DNA of 64,000 nt from an uncultured cyanobacterium. GTDB taxonomy: Bacteria; Cyanobacteriota; Cyanobacteriia; Cyanobacteriales; Nostocaceae. This document shows positions 43,041 to 55,547 of this stretch, one piece after another. Position 1 is the stretch's first letter. Each line of letters opens with the position of its first letter. The stretch lies in the NCBI GenBank assembly GCA_903903925.1, contig CAIVAU010000107.1, positions 1 to 64,000 of the forward strand, in the 5' to 3' direction. The notes beneath the pieces were generated by a model. The model had not been told where the DNA came from and did not search any database. It was given only the letters and a program-made list of their open reading frames with translations. The position numbers were made by a program, and so were the translations under genes.

Positions 43041-44546
43041 TCAAGACTTTGATGGTTGCTGAGTTTGTGCATAGGATTGCTGTATTTCCTTAAAGTCAAC
43101 AACCTTGACACCTGATTTTTGAGCAAAGTCTTGAGCGTCTTTTTGAGTTAAGAATGCAGAGATTTCATCGCCATTTTTTACATAAAAGGAATTTTCTGCA
43201 AATAATTTTTCGCCATTATTCCGATCATGAACAAAGATCACCTCTTGAGATTGTTTACGTTCAGATTTCAGCTTTTGTAACATTACTATCATGTTTTTGA
43301 CTGAGGCAAAATTCATCACTTTATCGTCACCTTTGAACCAGAGTTGGGCTGCCATTTTAGGCTCTTTAATCGGTTCCTTTGTTTGGGCATCTTCACCTGA
43401 AATCACGAAGTCTTTTGCATTCGCAACTTCATCATAATTGAGACCCATGTCTTTCATAGCTTGCCGCAAATAGCTGTCGTCTGCCCACTTGGTCACATCT
43501 TCAGGATTGATACTATTATCTACCCGACCTAATTGCTTCAAGGTTGCCACACTATTTTTTAAAGCATCAAAATTCACTTGACGAATTGTCGGATTAATCT
43601 GTTGTACTCCGGAAGGACCAAGAAACATGTAGACAACTTCACGCTCAACTCCACACCATTTCTCAATCTTAGTTGCCATTTCATCTGGCTGCTCTCGGAA
43701 CATCTTGTTTGCTTCTAATAATGCTTTAAGATAAGCCACAACAATTTCTGGATTTTCTTGGGCAAAATCTGAGCGAACTAACACTCCATGAAAAGTTGGG
43801 ACTCCTGTCTGTGATCCATCAAAAATTTTTCTAGCAAAACCTCGAAAAGGAAATAATTCACCGAAAGGCACAAAGTTAGCATGAGCATCAATTTGACCTG
43901 TCTTCAAACTGCTTCCTGCTACTTCTGGAGATTGGCTAATTAGAGTCAAATCTTTCTGCGGATTTATCCCTATATCCCTGAAAGCTTTCAACAACATTCC
44001 ATGAGCCGCTGAACCAAAAGGCACAGAAACTTGCTTACCCCTCAACTCATTTAAAGTGTTAATAGAACTATTTTTAGGAACCATTACCGCATTCCCTGCT
44101 CCATTTTGACCATAGGCAAGGCTGGCAATGTAAATTGTTCTCACCCCATTTCCCTTTTGCTGGAAAGTTGTCATATTGATAGTCGATGGAAAGTCACCCA
44201 TCATACCAATATCAATTTGATTTGCCAGCATCTTATTGGTTATGGGAGGGCCTGATGTATAGCTTGTCCACTCGATTTGGTATTTTACATTTTCATATTT
44301 ACCAGTTTTAGGTAAGTACTTTTCTAAAAGCTTCTGCTCCCGAATGACTGCACCTCCCGTCACCGTATTGATGGTTTGATCTTGGGTTCCAATCGCAATG
44401 CGAATGACTTTTTTGTTGTTAGTGCTACTGGTATCATTAGTTGAATTCTTGTCAGAAGTCTGATCAGAACAGGCGCTTGTAAAAACCAGAGAAACGACTA
44501 GCAAGCAAGATAGTAAGTTCCTACGAGACATCTGGTGTAGATACAT
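43041..44546 (-). CDS. ABC substrate-binding lipoprotein with NosL-like C-terminal domain
   Basis: 501 residues. Signal with lipobox-like FTSAC (about residues 22-26). Residues about 45-390: SsuA/TauA/NrtA-type binding fold (IGTQDQTINTV, DIGMMGDFPSTINMT, LRGKQVSVPFGSAAHGML, LKTGQIDAHANFVPFGE). After a linker, residues about 400-490 read like NosL: VMNFASVKNMIVML, VIFVHDRNNGE, DEISAFLTQKDAQDFAQKSG and VVDFKEIQQ. NosL proteins bind copper in nitrous-oxide reductase assembly; here the Met/Cys ligands are not obvious, so the domain may be a structural relative. First gene of the importer operon. Confidence 0.82.
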   Translation of the reverse strand: MYLHQMSRRNLLSCLLVVSLVFTSACSDQTSDKNSTNDTSSTNNKKVIRIAIGTQDQTINTVTGGAVIREQKLLEKYLPKTGKYENVKYQIEWTSYTSGPPITNKMLANQIDIGMMGDFPSTINMTTFQQKGNGVRTIYIASLAYGQNGAGNAVMVPKNSSINTLNELRGKQVSVPFGSAAHGMLLKAFRDIGINPQKDLTLISQSPEVAGSSLKTGQIDAHANFVPFGELFPFRGFARKIFDGSQTGVPTFHGVLVRSDFAQENPEIVVAYLKALLEANKMFREQPDEMATKIEKWCGVEREVVYMFLGPSGVQQINPTIRQVNFDALKNSVATLKQLGRVDNSINPEDVTKWADDSYLRQAMKDMGLNYDEVANAKDFVISGEDAQTKEPIKEPKMAAQLWFKGDDKVMNFASVKNMIVMLQKLKSERKQSQEVIFVHDRNNGEKLFAENSFYVKNGDEISAFLTQKDAQDFAQKSGVKVVDFKEIQQSYAQTQQPSKS

Positions 44547-45451
44547 AACAGAATAAATCCTTTAGTGAGCTAATTCAGAGGAGAAACCTATGCGGTTATT
44601 ATCAAGTTAACCGAGGGTTGTAATAGGATTGTGTTACTTCGTGTACGAGAAAATGATGTCTCGCTCATGTTGCTCAACTGCTCAAAGTCTTGACAGATAT
44701 ATATTTTTGCAGTTTTTGATCCCCTTATTTCTAGACTTGTGAGAAATTCGGCGTTATGTAAGTGTGTGGGTACGATAAAACCAATATATTATATGCTGAG
44801 TTCGGAAAAAACCTGATAAAGATTCATTTATAATATCTTTAATGATTGTACATGTCGTTACTGAAGAAGAACTCAGGAATCAGAATGTATTCTAAACCCC
44901 AACTCCTGATAAGTTGATTTTTTAACGCTGACTTACTTAAAGATAAGTTAAAGATTTAGTTAAACATGCAAAATCCGCGTCGTTAAAAAGTACTTGACGC
45001 GTGATCACAAATCTTGCTACTGTTTAAACCTAATACACAGTGCATTCTAACGGCAACCAATTGGATTGATCTTCAGATATTGAGACGATCTTCGCCAGAT
45101 TTTAGACATAGGTGGGAGCGTCGGAAGTACCTTGTACGTGTTAGACGCTATACTTAAATAGTCGCTAACCGGAGCCATCGGGCGTTAATCGGATACAAGT
45201 ATCCTAGTAAGAAGGCTGTGATAAAGCGCTCATATTGGTTTAATCTCCGTCTAGTGTTGGTATATTAATTGCGTATATTAATATAGTGATAAACAGTTAT
45301 AACGAAACCGAAAATGAAACAACAATATTAAGGAGGTGATTTCTACGCTACTAAATTAGCAATACCCCATGTAAGCATCTACGAATCAAAAACAAGATTT
45401 AGGTGCTAGTAACCATTGAACCAATCAACCTCATTTATTCCATGTAAAGCT
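44547..45451. other. Long non-coding stretch upstream of two divergent operons
   Basis: About 900 bases. Holds the promoters of the importer operon (left) and chemotaxis operon (right). At 45330-45341 there is TTAAGGAGGTGA, a near-perfect ribosome site, followed only by GTGATTTCTACGCTACTAAA and a stop, so it precedes no obvious gene. No RNA gene is recognised. Confidence 0.4.
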
Positions 45452-45844
45452 ATGGGAACCGTGCTAATTGTTGAGGATTCGTTAACAGATATGCAAATCT
45501 TGATCGGTTGTCTTCAGAGAGGGGGCATCAATGTCCTAATTGCTCAAACTGGAGAAGAAGCCATTGCGACTGTTAGCCAAAAGAAACCCGATGTTGTCCT
45601 CTTGGATGTTGTTCTACCTGGCTGTAGCGGATTTGAGGTTTGCCGTGAACTCAAGGGAAATGCCGATACAAATGATATTCCAATCGTTTTATGCTCCACC
45701 AAGGGAGGCGAAATGGATAAATTCTGGGGGATGAAGCAGGGAGCATCTGCTTACTTGACGAAACCAATTGATCAAGAAGAACTGGTGCGCACAATTAAAC
45801 TGCTGATTAAAAGTGGTGATACCAAAAGCAACTCTCATGACTAA
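45452..45844 (+). CDS. Single-domain response regulator, PixH/PilH/CheY type
   Basis: 130 residues from ATG 45452; TTG 45416 is possible but adds an unlike extension. LIVEDS with the acidic pair, phospho-acceptor Asp52 in LLDVVLPGCSG, then IVLCSTKG and Lys in AYLTKPID. It is the first gene of the chemotaxis-type operon; its stop overlaps the CheW start (ATGACTAA). It probably relays CheA phosphate to type IV pili, not flagella, as in cyanobacterial Pix and Hmp systems. Confidence 0.85.
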   Translation: MGTVLIVEDSLTDMQILIGCLQRGGINVLIAQTGEEAIATVSQKKPDVVLLDVVLPGCSGFEVCRELKGNADTNDIPIVLCSTKGGEMDKFWGMKQGASAYLTKPIDQEELVRTIKLLIKSGDTKSNSHD

Positions 45845-46457
45845 CTCTTCATTCGTGCCAAATTCTAGCTCATCACTTGAGGATGGGCAAAACCCGGCGC
45901 TGGTATCATTATCAGGTCAGCCCGAACAATTTTTGCGGTTGCATCTTGTGTTGAATATGACAGCGCTGTTGCCGCTAACTCAGGTTGCCGAGGTGCTGAC
46001 GATTCCCATCGGCAAAATTGTTCCCATTCCTCACATGTCGCCTTGGGTGATGGGAGTTTATCACTGGCGGGGTGAAATTCTTTGGATGGTCGATCTTGGA
46101 CAACTGTGTGGGCTTGCTCCTTGGTACGAACAGGAGACTAATCCTTCAGTGTATGAGGCGATCGTGTTGCAAGTGGTAGATCAACCATCTACACAGCATC
46201 AGCCAAAAGGTCAAACCCTAGGGCTAGTCGTTGATCGAGTCGAAGATATTGAATGGTGCGATCCGCAAGCGATTCAATGTCCGCCAAACTTCACACTAAA
46301 TCCTCAGCTAACACAAATTTTGCGCGGATATTGGTGGAAATCTAACGACGTGATGTTAGCAGTTTTAGATGGTGCTGCTATTCTGCAAGCCATGCCTCGT
46401 TCAGAGGGAGCAGGGAGCAGGGAGCAGGGGGAATTAAGAGGGAGCAGGGGGAATTAA
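45837..46457 (+). CDS. CheW-like adaptor, PixI type
   Basis: 206 residues from ATG 45837, overlapping the regulator stop. A CheW fold: FLRLHLVLNMTALLPLTQVA, WVMGVYHWRGEILWMVDLG, LVVDRVEDI. It would link the receptor to the CheA-like kinase. The last 20 residues (SEGAGSREQGELRGS...) come from invading GGGAGCA repeats, so the normal end is near MPRSE. Confidence 0.85.
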   Translation: MTNSSFVPNSSSSLEDGQNPALVSLSGQPEQFLRLHLVLNMTALLPLTQVAEVLTIPIGKIVPIPHMSPWVMGVYHWRGEILWMVDLGQLCGLAPWYEQETNPSVYEAIVLQVVDQPSTQHQPKGQTLGLVVDRVEDIEWCDPQAIQCPPNFTLNPQLTQILRGYWWKSNDVMLAVLDGAAILQAMPRSEGAGSREQGELRGSRGN

Positions 46458-46475
46458 GAGGGAGCAGGGGGGAGA
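46404..46475. repeat. GGGAGCA repeats inside the cheW 3' end
   Basis: GGGAGCA copies and GGGGAATTAAGA units; reads into the CheW C-terminus. Confidence 0.88.
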
Positions 46476-46575
46476 CAGGGGAGTGAGGGAGAAATGTCTG
46501 ACTCACCAACCGACCCTTCCTGACTCTCTACCTAGATTGATCACTTGTATTTCTCCCTCCTCTCCCCCCTCTTTG

Positions 46576-46648
46576 CTGCTCCCTGCTCCCTGCTCCCTGC
46601 TCCCTGCTCCCTGCTCCCTGCTCCCTGCTCCCTGCTCCCTGCTCCCTC
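46576..46648. repeat. GCTCCCT heptamer array, inverted relative to the previous one
   Basis: About ten copies of CTGCTCC (reverse of the GGGAGCA array 100 bases left). The two arrays could form a long hairpin between cheW and the MCP gene. The array sits where the MCP ribosome site would be. Confidence 0.9.
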
Positions 46649-46657
46649 TGAACTTTT

Positions 46658-49543
46658 ATGATACAAAAGTCGTTCAAATCCCCATCAAGTGATACAGGTC
46701 TGCAGAATGGTGTATCACCTCACCAAGCACAGACCTTGCAATCCCCCAAAAATTCTGAACCCCCCTTGCTGTACAAAATTGAACCAATAGCGGAGAACTT
46801 ACAACCGCCTCTCAAAGACAAGATGGTTCGTTGGTGGCAAGGGGTTAGTGTGAAAGCAAAAGTCACCTCTCTTGCGGTGGTGATGAGCACAATTCCAGTG
46901 TTAGTGATTGGGGGAATTGCCTATTACTTTGCCAATCAGTCGATTACCCAGCAAGTGGAAGCCTTTAGCTCATCAAAGGTGGTTGACTTACAACAGAAAG
47001 CAAACCTGTTTATGCGTCAACGCTTTAATGACATCCAGACAATGGCAAGCCTAGATGTGTTTACCAATCATTCGTTGCGGTCACGAACGACGACCCAAGA
47101 CTTGGTAGCAGTTCTTACTAGCCTCGTCAATAACTATGGCTTCTATGATAGCATCGCGATTTTTGACTTACAGGGGAATGTTGTCGCTCAAACGGCAGGA
47201 CCTCCTCTTGGAAACCAGATTGACCAAGATTATATTCAAGCAGCCTTAAAAAATAACGGAGCGATCATCAGTCAGCCAAGGCTTTCGGAAAGCTCAAAAG
47301 TTTTTTGTCTTTATACAGCTTCGATTATCAAAGATAAAGCAACACATCGACCCATTGGTTTCATTCGTGCCCGTGTGCCGATGGAATTTCTGGATGAGAT
47401 GCTCCGAAATTATGCGACTCAAGGGACACAGTATTACCTGATCAATGCGAATAACGAGGTTTTTCTGGGGCCTGAAGGTTCTACTGAAGGCACGAGAGTG
47501 ATCACACTTAACATTTCAAATACAAGCATAACAGAGCGACGGGAAGAATACAAAAAAATTGTTCCCGAAGAGATTTATCCTTTGTTTGAGAGCCTCAAGG
47601 CAGTTAATGAAGTCAGTACTACCACCTCCTATAATTCAATCACAAAAACCGATCAACTACTGACCTATGGTCCTCCTGTTCAGCTTCGGGGCTTACCCAA
47701 CCTCAATTGGCGGGCAATAGTTTCTGTTGATACAGCGACTGCTTTCGCTGCGCAACGACAATACCTGCTCACGCTGTCACTTGGAACTGCTATCACCGCA
47801 ATATTTATCGCCATAATCGCCACGTTGATTGCGAACAGAGCAACTCGCCCGATTCTAGCGGCGGCAACGGCGGTAGAAAAAATTGGTCAAGGAGCCTTGG
47901 GAACTCGTCTAAACTTCCAGGGCAGAGATGAAATTGCAACACTCGGAAGCAACATCAACCAGATGGCAGAACAGTTGCAGGAGTCTCTAAATGCACAAGC
48001 GTTTGAAGCAGCACAGAAACAGTTACTGACGGCAGCAAAAGGGTCTGGGACCATACGGACACCGGATCTTCAAGATATTTTTGATGAAACCCTCAAGGGC
48101 ACCCGGAATCTCCTGCAACTGGATCGGGTGGTGATTTATCGTTTCGATTCCGGCTCAAGTGGGGGCGTGATCTCAGAATCTGTTGGATCAGGCTGGTCGA
48201 GTGCTATTGAACTTAAAATCAATGATTCCTGCATTCCCCAAGCAATCCGTGACTCCTACCATCAAGGTCGTGTTTTGGTTGCAGATGACATCTCCCAAGC
48301 AGAGTTTCATATTGAACATCTCAAGTTGCTGGAGCAATTAGAAGTTAAAGCGAGTTTAATCGTTCCTATTATTGGTGGTGGTGAGATTTTCGGGTTATTG
48401 ATTGCTCACAGTTGCGCAGGTTGCCGCGATTGGCATTTCGCTGAGATTAATTTCCTCCAGCGTTTGAGCAATGAGCTTGGGCTTGCGATCAACCGAGTCG
48501 AATTGCTAGAACGAACAATCTCCCTAGCAGAAGAGCAGCGTCAACTCAAAGAAAGGCTGCAAAAACGTGCATTAGAACTACTGATGGAAGTAGACCCCAT
48601 CAGTCAAGGGAATTTGATGGTTCGGGCGAGGGTCACAGATGATGAAATTGGCACGATCGCCGATGTCTATAATGCTACTGTAGCTAGCTTACGGAAAATT
48701 GTGCTTCAGGTGCAGGCAGCAACCAATGAAGTTGTTGTCACGACGGATACCAATGAGAGTTCAGTGCAATCTTTGTCAGCAGAGGCATTACGGCAAGCAG
48801 AGGAAGTCACCGCTGCCTTGGAACTAGTGACAGCAATGGCGAACACGGCACGAGAAGTTGCTGCTAACGCTGCACAGGCAGAAGAGGCAGTGAAACGCGC
48901 AGACCAGACTGTGTTAGAAGGAGATGCAGTCATGAACCAAACAGTGGATGGAATGAAGGCAATCCGGACAACTGTTGCGGAGACCGCTAAGAAGGTAAAA
49001 TATCTTGGAGAATCTTCACAAAAGATTTCTAAAGCTATTGACCTGATCAATGCTTTTGCAGCTCGAACTCATACTTTGGCGATCAATGCCTCGGTAGAAG
49101 CCTCCCGTGCTGGAGTGGAAGGAAGGGGTTTTTCCAACATTGCTGAAGAAGTGCGGACCTTGGCACGCCAATCTGCAGAAGCGACAGAAGAAATCAGACA
49201 TTTGGTTCTGAGCATTCAGGCAGAAACGAGGGAGGTAATTACAGCGATGGAGTCGGGAACAGAACAGGTGGTGACAGGAACGAAGCTGATATATCTCACG
49301 CGCCAAAGCTTGAACAAAATTACAGCAGTCAGTTCAGAAATTAGCCAACGGGTTACCACCATCTCTCAGGCAACAATTTCTCAATTCCAAACCTCCAAGG
49401 CCATTACCCAAACCATGCAAAATATTGCCTTGATCGCCAATCAGAATTCGGCAGAAGCCAATCAAATTTCATTGTCGTTTGAGCAATTACGTCAAGTAGC
49501 GCAATTGTTGCAAGAGAGTGTCGGCCAATTCAAAGTTCGGTAA
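46658..49543 (+). CDS. Methyl-accepting chemotaxis protein, PixJ-like, with dCache and GAF
   Basis: 961 residues. A cytosolic tail of about 65 residues, TM1 (about 68-90), an extracytoplasmic dCache-like domain (about 95-365), TM2 (about 372-395), HAMP, a GAF domain (about 475-625), a second HAMP-like part, and the signalling domain with the EASRAGVEGRGFSNIAEEVR tip-like motif. The GAF is of the cyanobacteriochrome family (IVPIIGGGEIFGLLIAHSCA), but where photoreceptors have Cys-His before LLEQL it reads EHLKLLEQL, so the bilin cysteine is absent. It is therefore probably not a light sensor. Confidence 0.88.
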   Translation: MIQKSFKSPSSDTGLQNGVSPHQAQTLQSPKNSEPPLLYKIEPIAENLQPPLKDKMVRWWQGVSVKAKVTSLAVVMSTIPVLVIGGIAYYFANQSITQQVEAFSSSKVVDLQQKANLFMRQRFNDIQTMASLDVFTNHSLRSRTTTQDLVAVLTSLVNNYGFYDSIAIFDLQGNVVAQTAGPPLGNQIDQDYIQAALKNNGAIISQPRLSESSKVFCLYTASIIKDKATHRPIGFIRARVPMEFLDEMLRNYATQGTQYYLINANNEVFLGPEGSTEGTRVITLNISNTSITERREEYKKIVPEEIYPLFESLKAVNEVSTTTSYNSITKTDQLLTYGPPVQLRGLPNLNWRAIVSVDTATAFAAQRQYLLTLSLGTAITAIFIAIIATLIANRATRPILAAATAVEKIGQGALGTRLNFQGRDEIATLGSNINQMAEQLQESLNAQAFEAAQKQLLTAAKGSGTIRTPDLQDIFDETLKGTRNLLQLDRVVIYRFDSGSSGGVISESVGSGWSSAIELKINDSCIPQAIRDSYHQGRVLVADDISQAEFHIEHLKLLEQLEVKASLIVPIIGGGEIFGLLIAHSCAGCRDWHFAEINFLQRLSNELGLAINRVELLERTISLAEEQRQLKERLQKRALELLMEVDPISQGNLMVRARVTDDEIGTIADVYNATVASLRKIVLQVQAATNEVVVTTDTNESSVQSLSAEALRQAEEVTAALELVTAMANTAREVAANAAQAEEAVKRADQTVLEGDAVMNQTVDGMKAIRTTVAETAKKVKYLGESSQKISKAIDLINAFAARTHTLAINASVEASRAGVEGRGFSNIAEEVRTLARQSAEATEEIRHLVLSIQAETREVITAMESGTEQVVTGTKLIYLTRQSLNKITAVSSEISQRVTTISQATISQFQTSKAITQTMQNIALIANQNSAEANQISLSFEQLRQVAQLLQESVGQFKVR

Positions 49544-49549
49544 ATTCCC

Positions 49550-49580
49550 CTGCTCCCTGCTCCCTGCTCCCTGCTCCCTC
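49550..49580. repeat. CTGCTCC heptamer array between MCP and CheA genes
   Basis: Four to five copies just upstream of the CheA start. Confidence 0.88.
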
Positions 49581-49590
49581 TTAAGAGACT

Positions 49591-52494
<2,904 letters not shown>

Positions 52495-52532
52495 AATTTC
52501 TTTCTGTCCAGCGTTTAGGAGAAAAACATCAT

Positions 52533-52634
52533 ATGACCACAAACCAACCTAATTCTCTCGAAACCCGTTTAACCCGCCTAGAGACTCTCTTCACCAATGT
52601 GGGTCATACGACTTGGGTTAGTCAAAGTTTTTAG
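52533..52634 (+). CDS. Small ORF, possible truncated coiled-coil protein
   Basis: 33 residues, MTTNQPNSLETRLTRLETLF and thirteen more, with TAGGAGAAAAACATCAT upstream, a good ribosome site. The heptad-like LETRLTRLETLF suggests a short coiled coil; the end looks cut. May be a real small protein or a remnant. Confidence 0.4.
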   Translation: MTTNQPNSLETRLTRLETLFTNVGHTTWVSQSF

Positions 52635-52660
52635 CGCCACCAGAATTTTGGTAAATAACT

Positions 52661-53185
52661 ATGTGGTCTTGGTTAAAAGAGTTTTTAGGATTGAGAGAAG
52701 ATACTGCTTTCTTAAAGAAAGTATCCGTAAGTCTTCCGTTCGGGATTGGTTCGGCTGAGTGGGAAGTAGACCCAGCAGAACGCAGAGCTGCATGGTCACT
52801 TTATATTGAACTAGTGACACGTATTGCTGTTCAACCATTGGAAATTGACACAGGTCTTTTGCGGGAAGCATTAACTTCCTTATACAGCTTATTTGGGATC
52901 ACGCGACAAGTTTTAAAAGAAGCAGGACCAAATGTGGGTGCATCTCGTGAGTCCGTTGGAGGGATTGCGATCGCTGTTCTGAATAATGGTTTACGCCCTT
53001 TCCTGGCTAATTGGCATCCATTGTTACAAAAATGGGAAGCTCAACGTCCTCCTCATAAAAGTCCTAAGGAGCATGAACAAGATTGGTCTAAAGAACCACA
53101 ATTGCGGAATGAGTTAGAATTGTTGAGGAAAGACTTGGAGCAGTACGCTAACGCATTGGCAATTATTGCTGGGGTAAGGTTTTAG
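52661..53185 (+). CDS. Conserved cyanobacterial hypothetical protein
   Basis: 174 residues, mostly helical: WLKEFLGLREDTAFLKKVSV, SLPFGIGSAEWEVDPAERRA, YSLFGITRQVLKEAGPNVGA and VLNNGLRPFLANWHPLLQKW. No signal peptide and no membrane helix. It feels like a conserved protein (no low-complexity, good composition), but I do not know its function. Convergent with the Rel gene, 4 bases apart. Confidence 0.65.
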   Translation: MWSWLKEFLGLREDTAFLKKVSVSLPFGIGSAEWEVDPAERRAAWSLYIELVTRIAVQPLEIDTGLLREALTSLYSLFGITRQVLKEAGPNVGASRESVGGIAIAVLNNGLRPFLANWHPLLQKWEAQRPPHKSPKEHEQDWSKEPQLRNELELLRKDLEQYANALAIIAGVRF

Positions 53186-53189
53186 CGTT

Positions 53190-55547
53190 TCAACCCTCAA
53201 TATCCCCAACACGACGGATATTGCGAATATCACCCAATTTCTTAATATGAGTAAAGACTTGTTCAAGTTGAGTACGAGCACGTATCTCGATTCCCAAATC
53301 AATCAAAGCTGGTTGACCAATAGCAGTTTTCACATGAGCATGGCGCACATTGATCCCTTGGTCACTTAAACGCGACAAAATATCCTTTAACACTCCCACC
53401 CGATCCAAAGCTTCAATCTGCACATTCACCGGATAAGTCTGAGAATGAGTACTATCTTCCACTGCTTTGTTCCATGTGACTGAGACTAAACGATCGCTCT
53501 CCACATTCCCCAAATTGTGACACCCTTGACGATGAATCGCAATTCCCCTACCTCGCGTGACTGCGCCGATAATGGTCTCTCCAGGAATAGGATGACAACA
53601 TCCAGCTAGATAATACATCAACCCTTCCACTCCAATAATTGGTGAATCATGGAATTTGATCTTGGTTGAAGTTCCATCCCGTAATACCTTGGGTGGAACT
53701 GTTGACTCCTTTACAGGAATTTGAGGTACTATCGCAACTGGCTGTTGTGCTTTCGTCTCCTCTCGCCAACGATTCAACACATTCATCAGTGTGATTTCAC
53801 CATAACCCAAAGCGGCAAGTAAATCTTCCACAGAGTGGTAATTTGATCGTTCTGCGACAGCCTGCATTTGTTCTGATTTCAGCAAACTTTCAAAACCAGG
53901 TTTCCCAAGCTCTTTTTCTAACAACTCCCGACCACGGGTAACATTTTCTTCGCGGTGCGATCGCTTGTACCATTGACGAATCCGGTTTCGTGCCGCTGAC
54001 GAGCCGACAAAGTTCAGCCAATCTAAACTAGGGTGAGAATTTTTCTGGGTGAGAATCTCGACTATGTCCCCATTTTTTAATAGCGTATCCAAAGTTACGA
54101 TCCGTCCATTCACCCGCGCCCCAGCACAGTGGTTACCTACCTCCGTATGGACTCGGTAAGCAAAATCAACCGGAGTTGAAGCTTGTGACAGCGATATGAC
54201 ATCTCCTCTTGGAGTAAACACGTAGATTTCTGAGCCAAATATATCGCTATCTAAACCTTCCAGGAAACTATGAACAGCCGCAAGACCCTGCTCATTAATC
54301 ACCTTTTTGATATCAGCAAATATATATTCTTCTTTACTCGTAGATTGTGAATGACCAAACTCTTTATATTTCCAATGGGCGGCGACACCATATTCTGCTT
54401 GAGCATTCATTTCATGACTTCTGATCTGAACTTCTAGCCGCTTGTGCATTGGCCCAATCACAACAGTGTGAAGCGAACGATAACCATTTGATTTGGGTGC
54501 AGCGATATAGTCAATGAAATGACTACTATTTCTTCTGGGAGTTTGCGCGGGACGGAATAAACTATGTATCACTCCTAGTGCAGCATAACAGTCGGGGATC
54601 GAGTTACAAACTACTCTAATTCCGAACAAGTCGTATACAGATTCAAAACAAGAATTAAAGTTACTGTACAAAAACTTGTTAAACTCATGGGAGGGCAATT
54701 TACTTGGAACTATACCTTTACTGTAGCAGTAAAGTTGCTTCATCTTGCCATAGATACTATAGATATTTTTTGTTCTACCTGAAACTTCAAATTTAGTCCC
54801 AGTAAAACCATTTTCCAATAGCCTGTTGCGAATCTCATCAATGCAATAATTCATATACTTCTCTCTCTCTGCACGATTCTCAGAAAGGAGAGTCACAATT
54901 TTAAAGTAAATTTCTGGTTCTATTTCTCTAAAAGAAAAATCTTCTAATTTCCACTTGATTTTCCAAAGACCTAATCTATTAGCGATCGGGACAAAAATTT
55001 TGAAAGTCTCAATCACAAAACTCTCTTTCAAATTTTTCTTCAACCCGACAACACGATTTATATTTTCCAAAACAACTAGTCTATAAACAAGTTCAATTAC
55101 CAGGGCTCTGATATCTCTGGTGACGACAATTATTAGTCTTCTAAAATTTTCCCCTTCAAAAAAGTTGATATTAGAGGTAGGCGTAATTTTAAATTTTGAG
55201 ATACATTTGGATAATATCTTTAAGCTTTTTAACAGATTACAAATATCTAAATTGAAATTGACAGCACTTTCTATTTCTAGTTGATTGGTATCTTTATTGA
55301 TTAAATTATAAGTATAAATAAGTCCAGCAGCAGCTATATTCAGATCTAATGTCAGATTGTACAGTTCTTTGGCTACCAGTTCTACTATCCGTCCAATTTC
55401 TGTCGAGAAAAAATTTTGGTTCTCTAAGCTTCTTAAAAAATTGAACAACTCATCAGAATTGTTGCTTAAACTTTTATCTGCTATTTTATCGTTAATTAAA
55501 GCAGCCAAGTTAAAATTGCCACTGATTTTTTCTGATGTTAAGGTCAT
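53190..55547 (-). CDS. RelA/SpoT homologue with degenerate HD domain (synthetase type)
   Basis: 785 residues. The HD hydrolase region is lost: where active enzymes have LHDVVEDT this reads IYTYNLINKDTN, and ADRLHNMRT reads VYRLVVLENINR. The synthetase part is complete: RTKNIYSIYGKMKQ, YDLFGIRVVC, DYIAAPKSNGYRSLHT, LEVQIRSHEMNAQAEYG, AAHWKYKE. TGS (IYVFTPRGDVISL, PVDFAYRVHTEVG), a zinc-finger-like CCHPIPG, and ACT (DRVGVLKDILSRLSDQGINV) follow. Predicted to make (p)ppGpp but not break it. The N-terminus is much richer in Asn, Ile and Leu than the rest, as if drifting. It follows a second homologue on the same strand. Confidence 0.85.
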   Translation of the reverse strand: MTLTSEKISGNFNLAALINDKIADKSLSNNSDELFNFLRSLENQNFFSTEIGRIVELVAKELYNLTLDLNIAAAGLIYTYNLINKDTNQLEIESAVNFNLDICNLLKSLKILSKCISKFKITPTSNINFFEGENFRRLIIVVTRDIRALVIELVYRLVVLENINRVVGLKKNLKESFVIETFKIFVPIANRLGLWKIKWKLEDFSFREIEPEIYFKIVTLLSENRAEREKYMNYCIDEIRNRLLENGFTGTKFEVSGRTKNIYSIYGKMKQLYCYSKGIVPSKLPSHEFNKFLYSNFNSCFESVYDLFGIRVVCNSIPDCYAALGVIHSLFRPAQTPRRNSSHFIDYIAAPKSNGYRSLHTVVIGPMHKRLEVQIRSHEMNAQAEYGVAAHWKYKEFGHSQSTSKEEYIFADIKKVINEQGLAAVHSFLEGLDSDIFGSEIYVFTPRGDVISLSQASTPVDFAYRVHTEVGNHCAGARVNGRIVTLDTLLKNGDIVEILTQKNSHPSLDWLNFVGSSAARNRIRQWYKRSHREENVTRGRELLEKELGKPGFESLLKSEQMQAVAERSNYHSVEDLLAALGYGEITLMNVLNRWREETKAQQPVAIVPQIPVKESTVPPKVLRDGTSTKIKFHDSPIIGVEGLMYYLAGCCHPIPGETIIGAVTRGRGIAIHRQGCHNLGNVESDRLVSVTWNKAVEDSTHSQTYPVNVQIEALDRVGVLKDILSRLSDQGINVRHAHVKTAIGQPALIDLGIEIRARTQLEQVFTHIKKLGDIRNIRRVGDIEG

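Noticed and set aside
39382-46648. CRISPR array candidates
   Set aside because: The tandem heptamers have no spacers; no 30-40 bp regularly spaced repeat was seen anywhere in the window.
46483-46692. 69-codon frame full of LLPAPCS
   Set aside because: It is only the translated heptamer repeat array.
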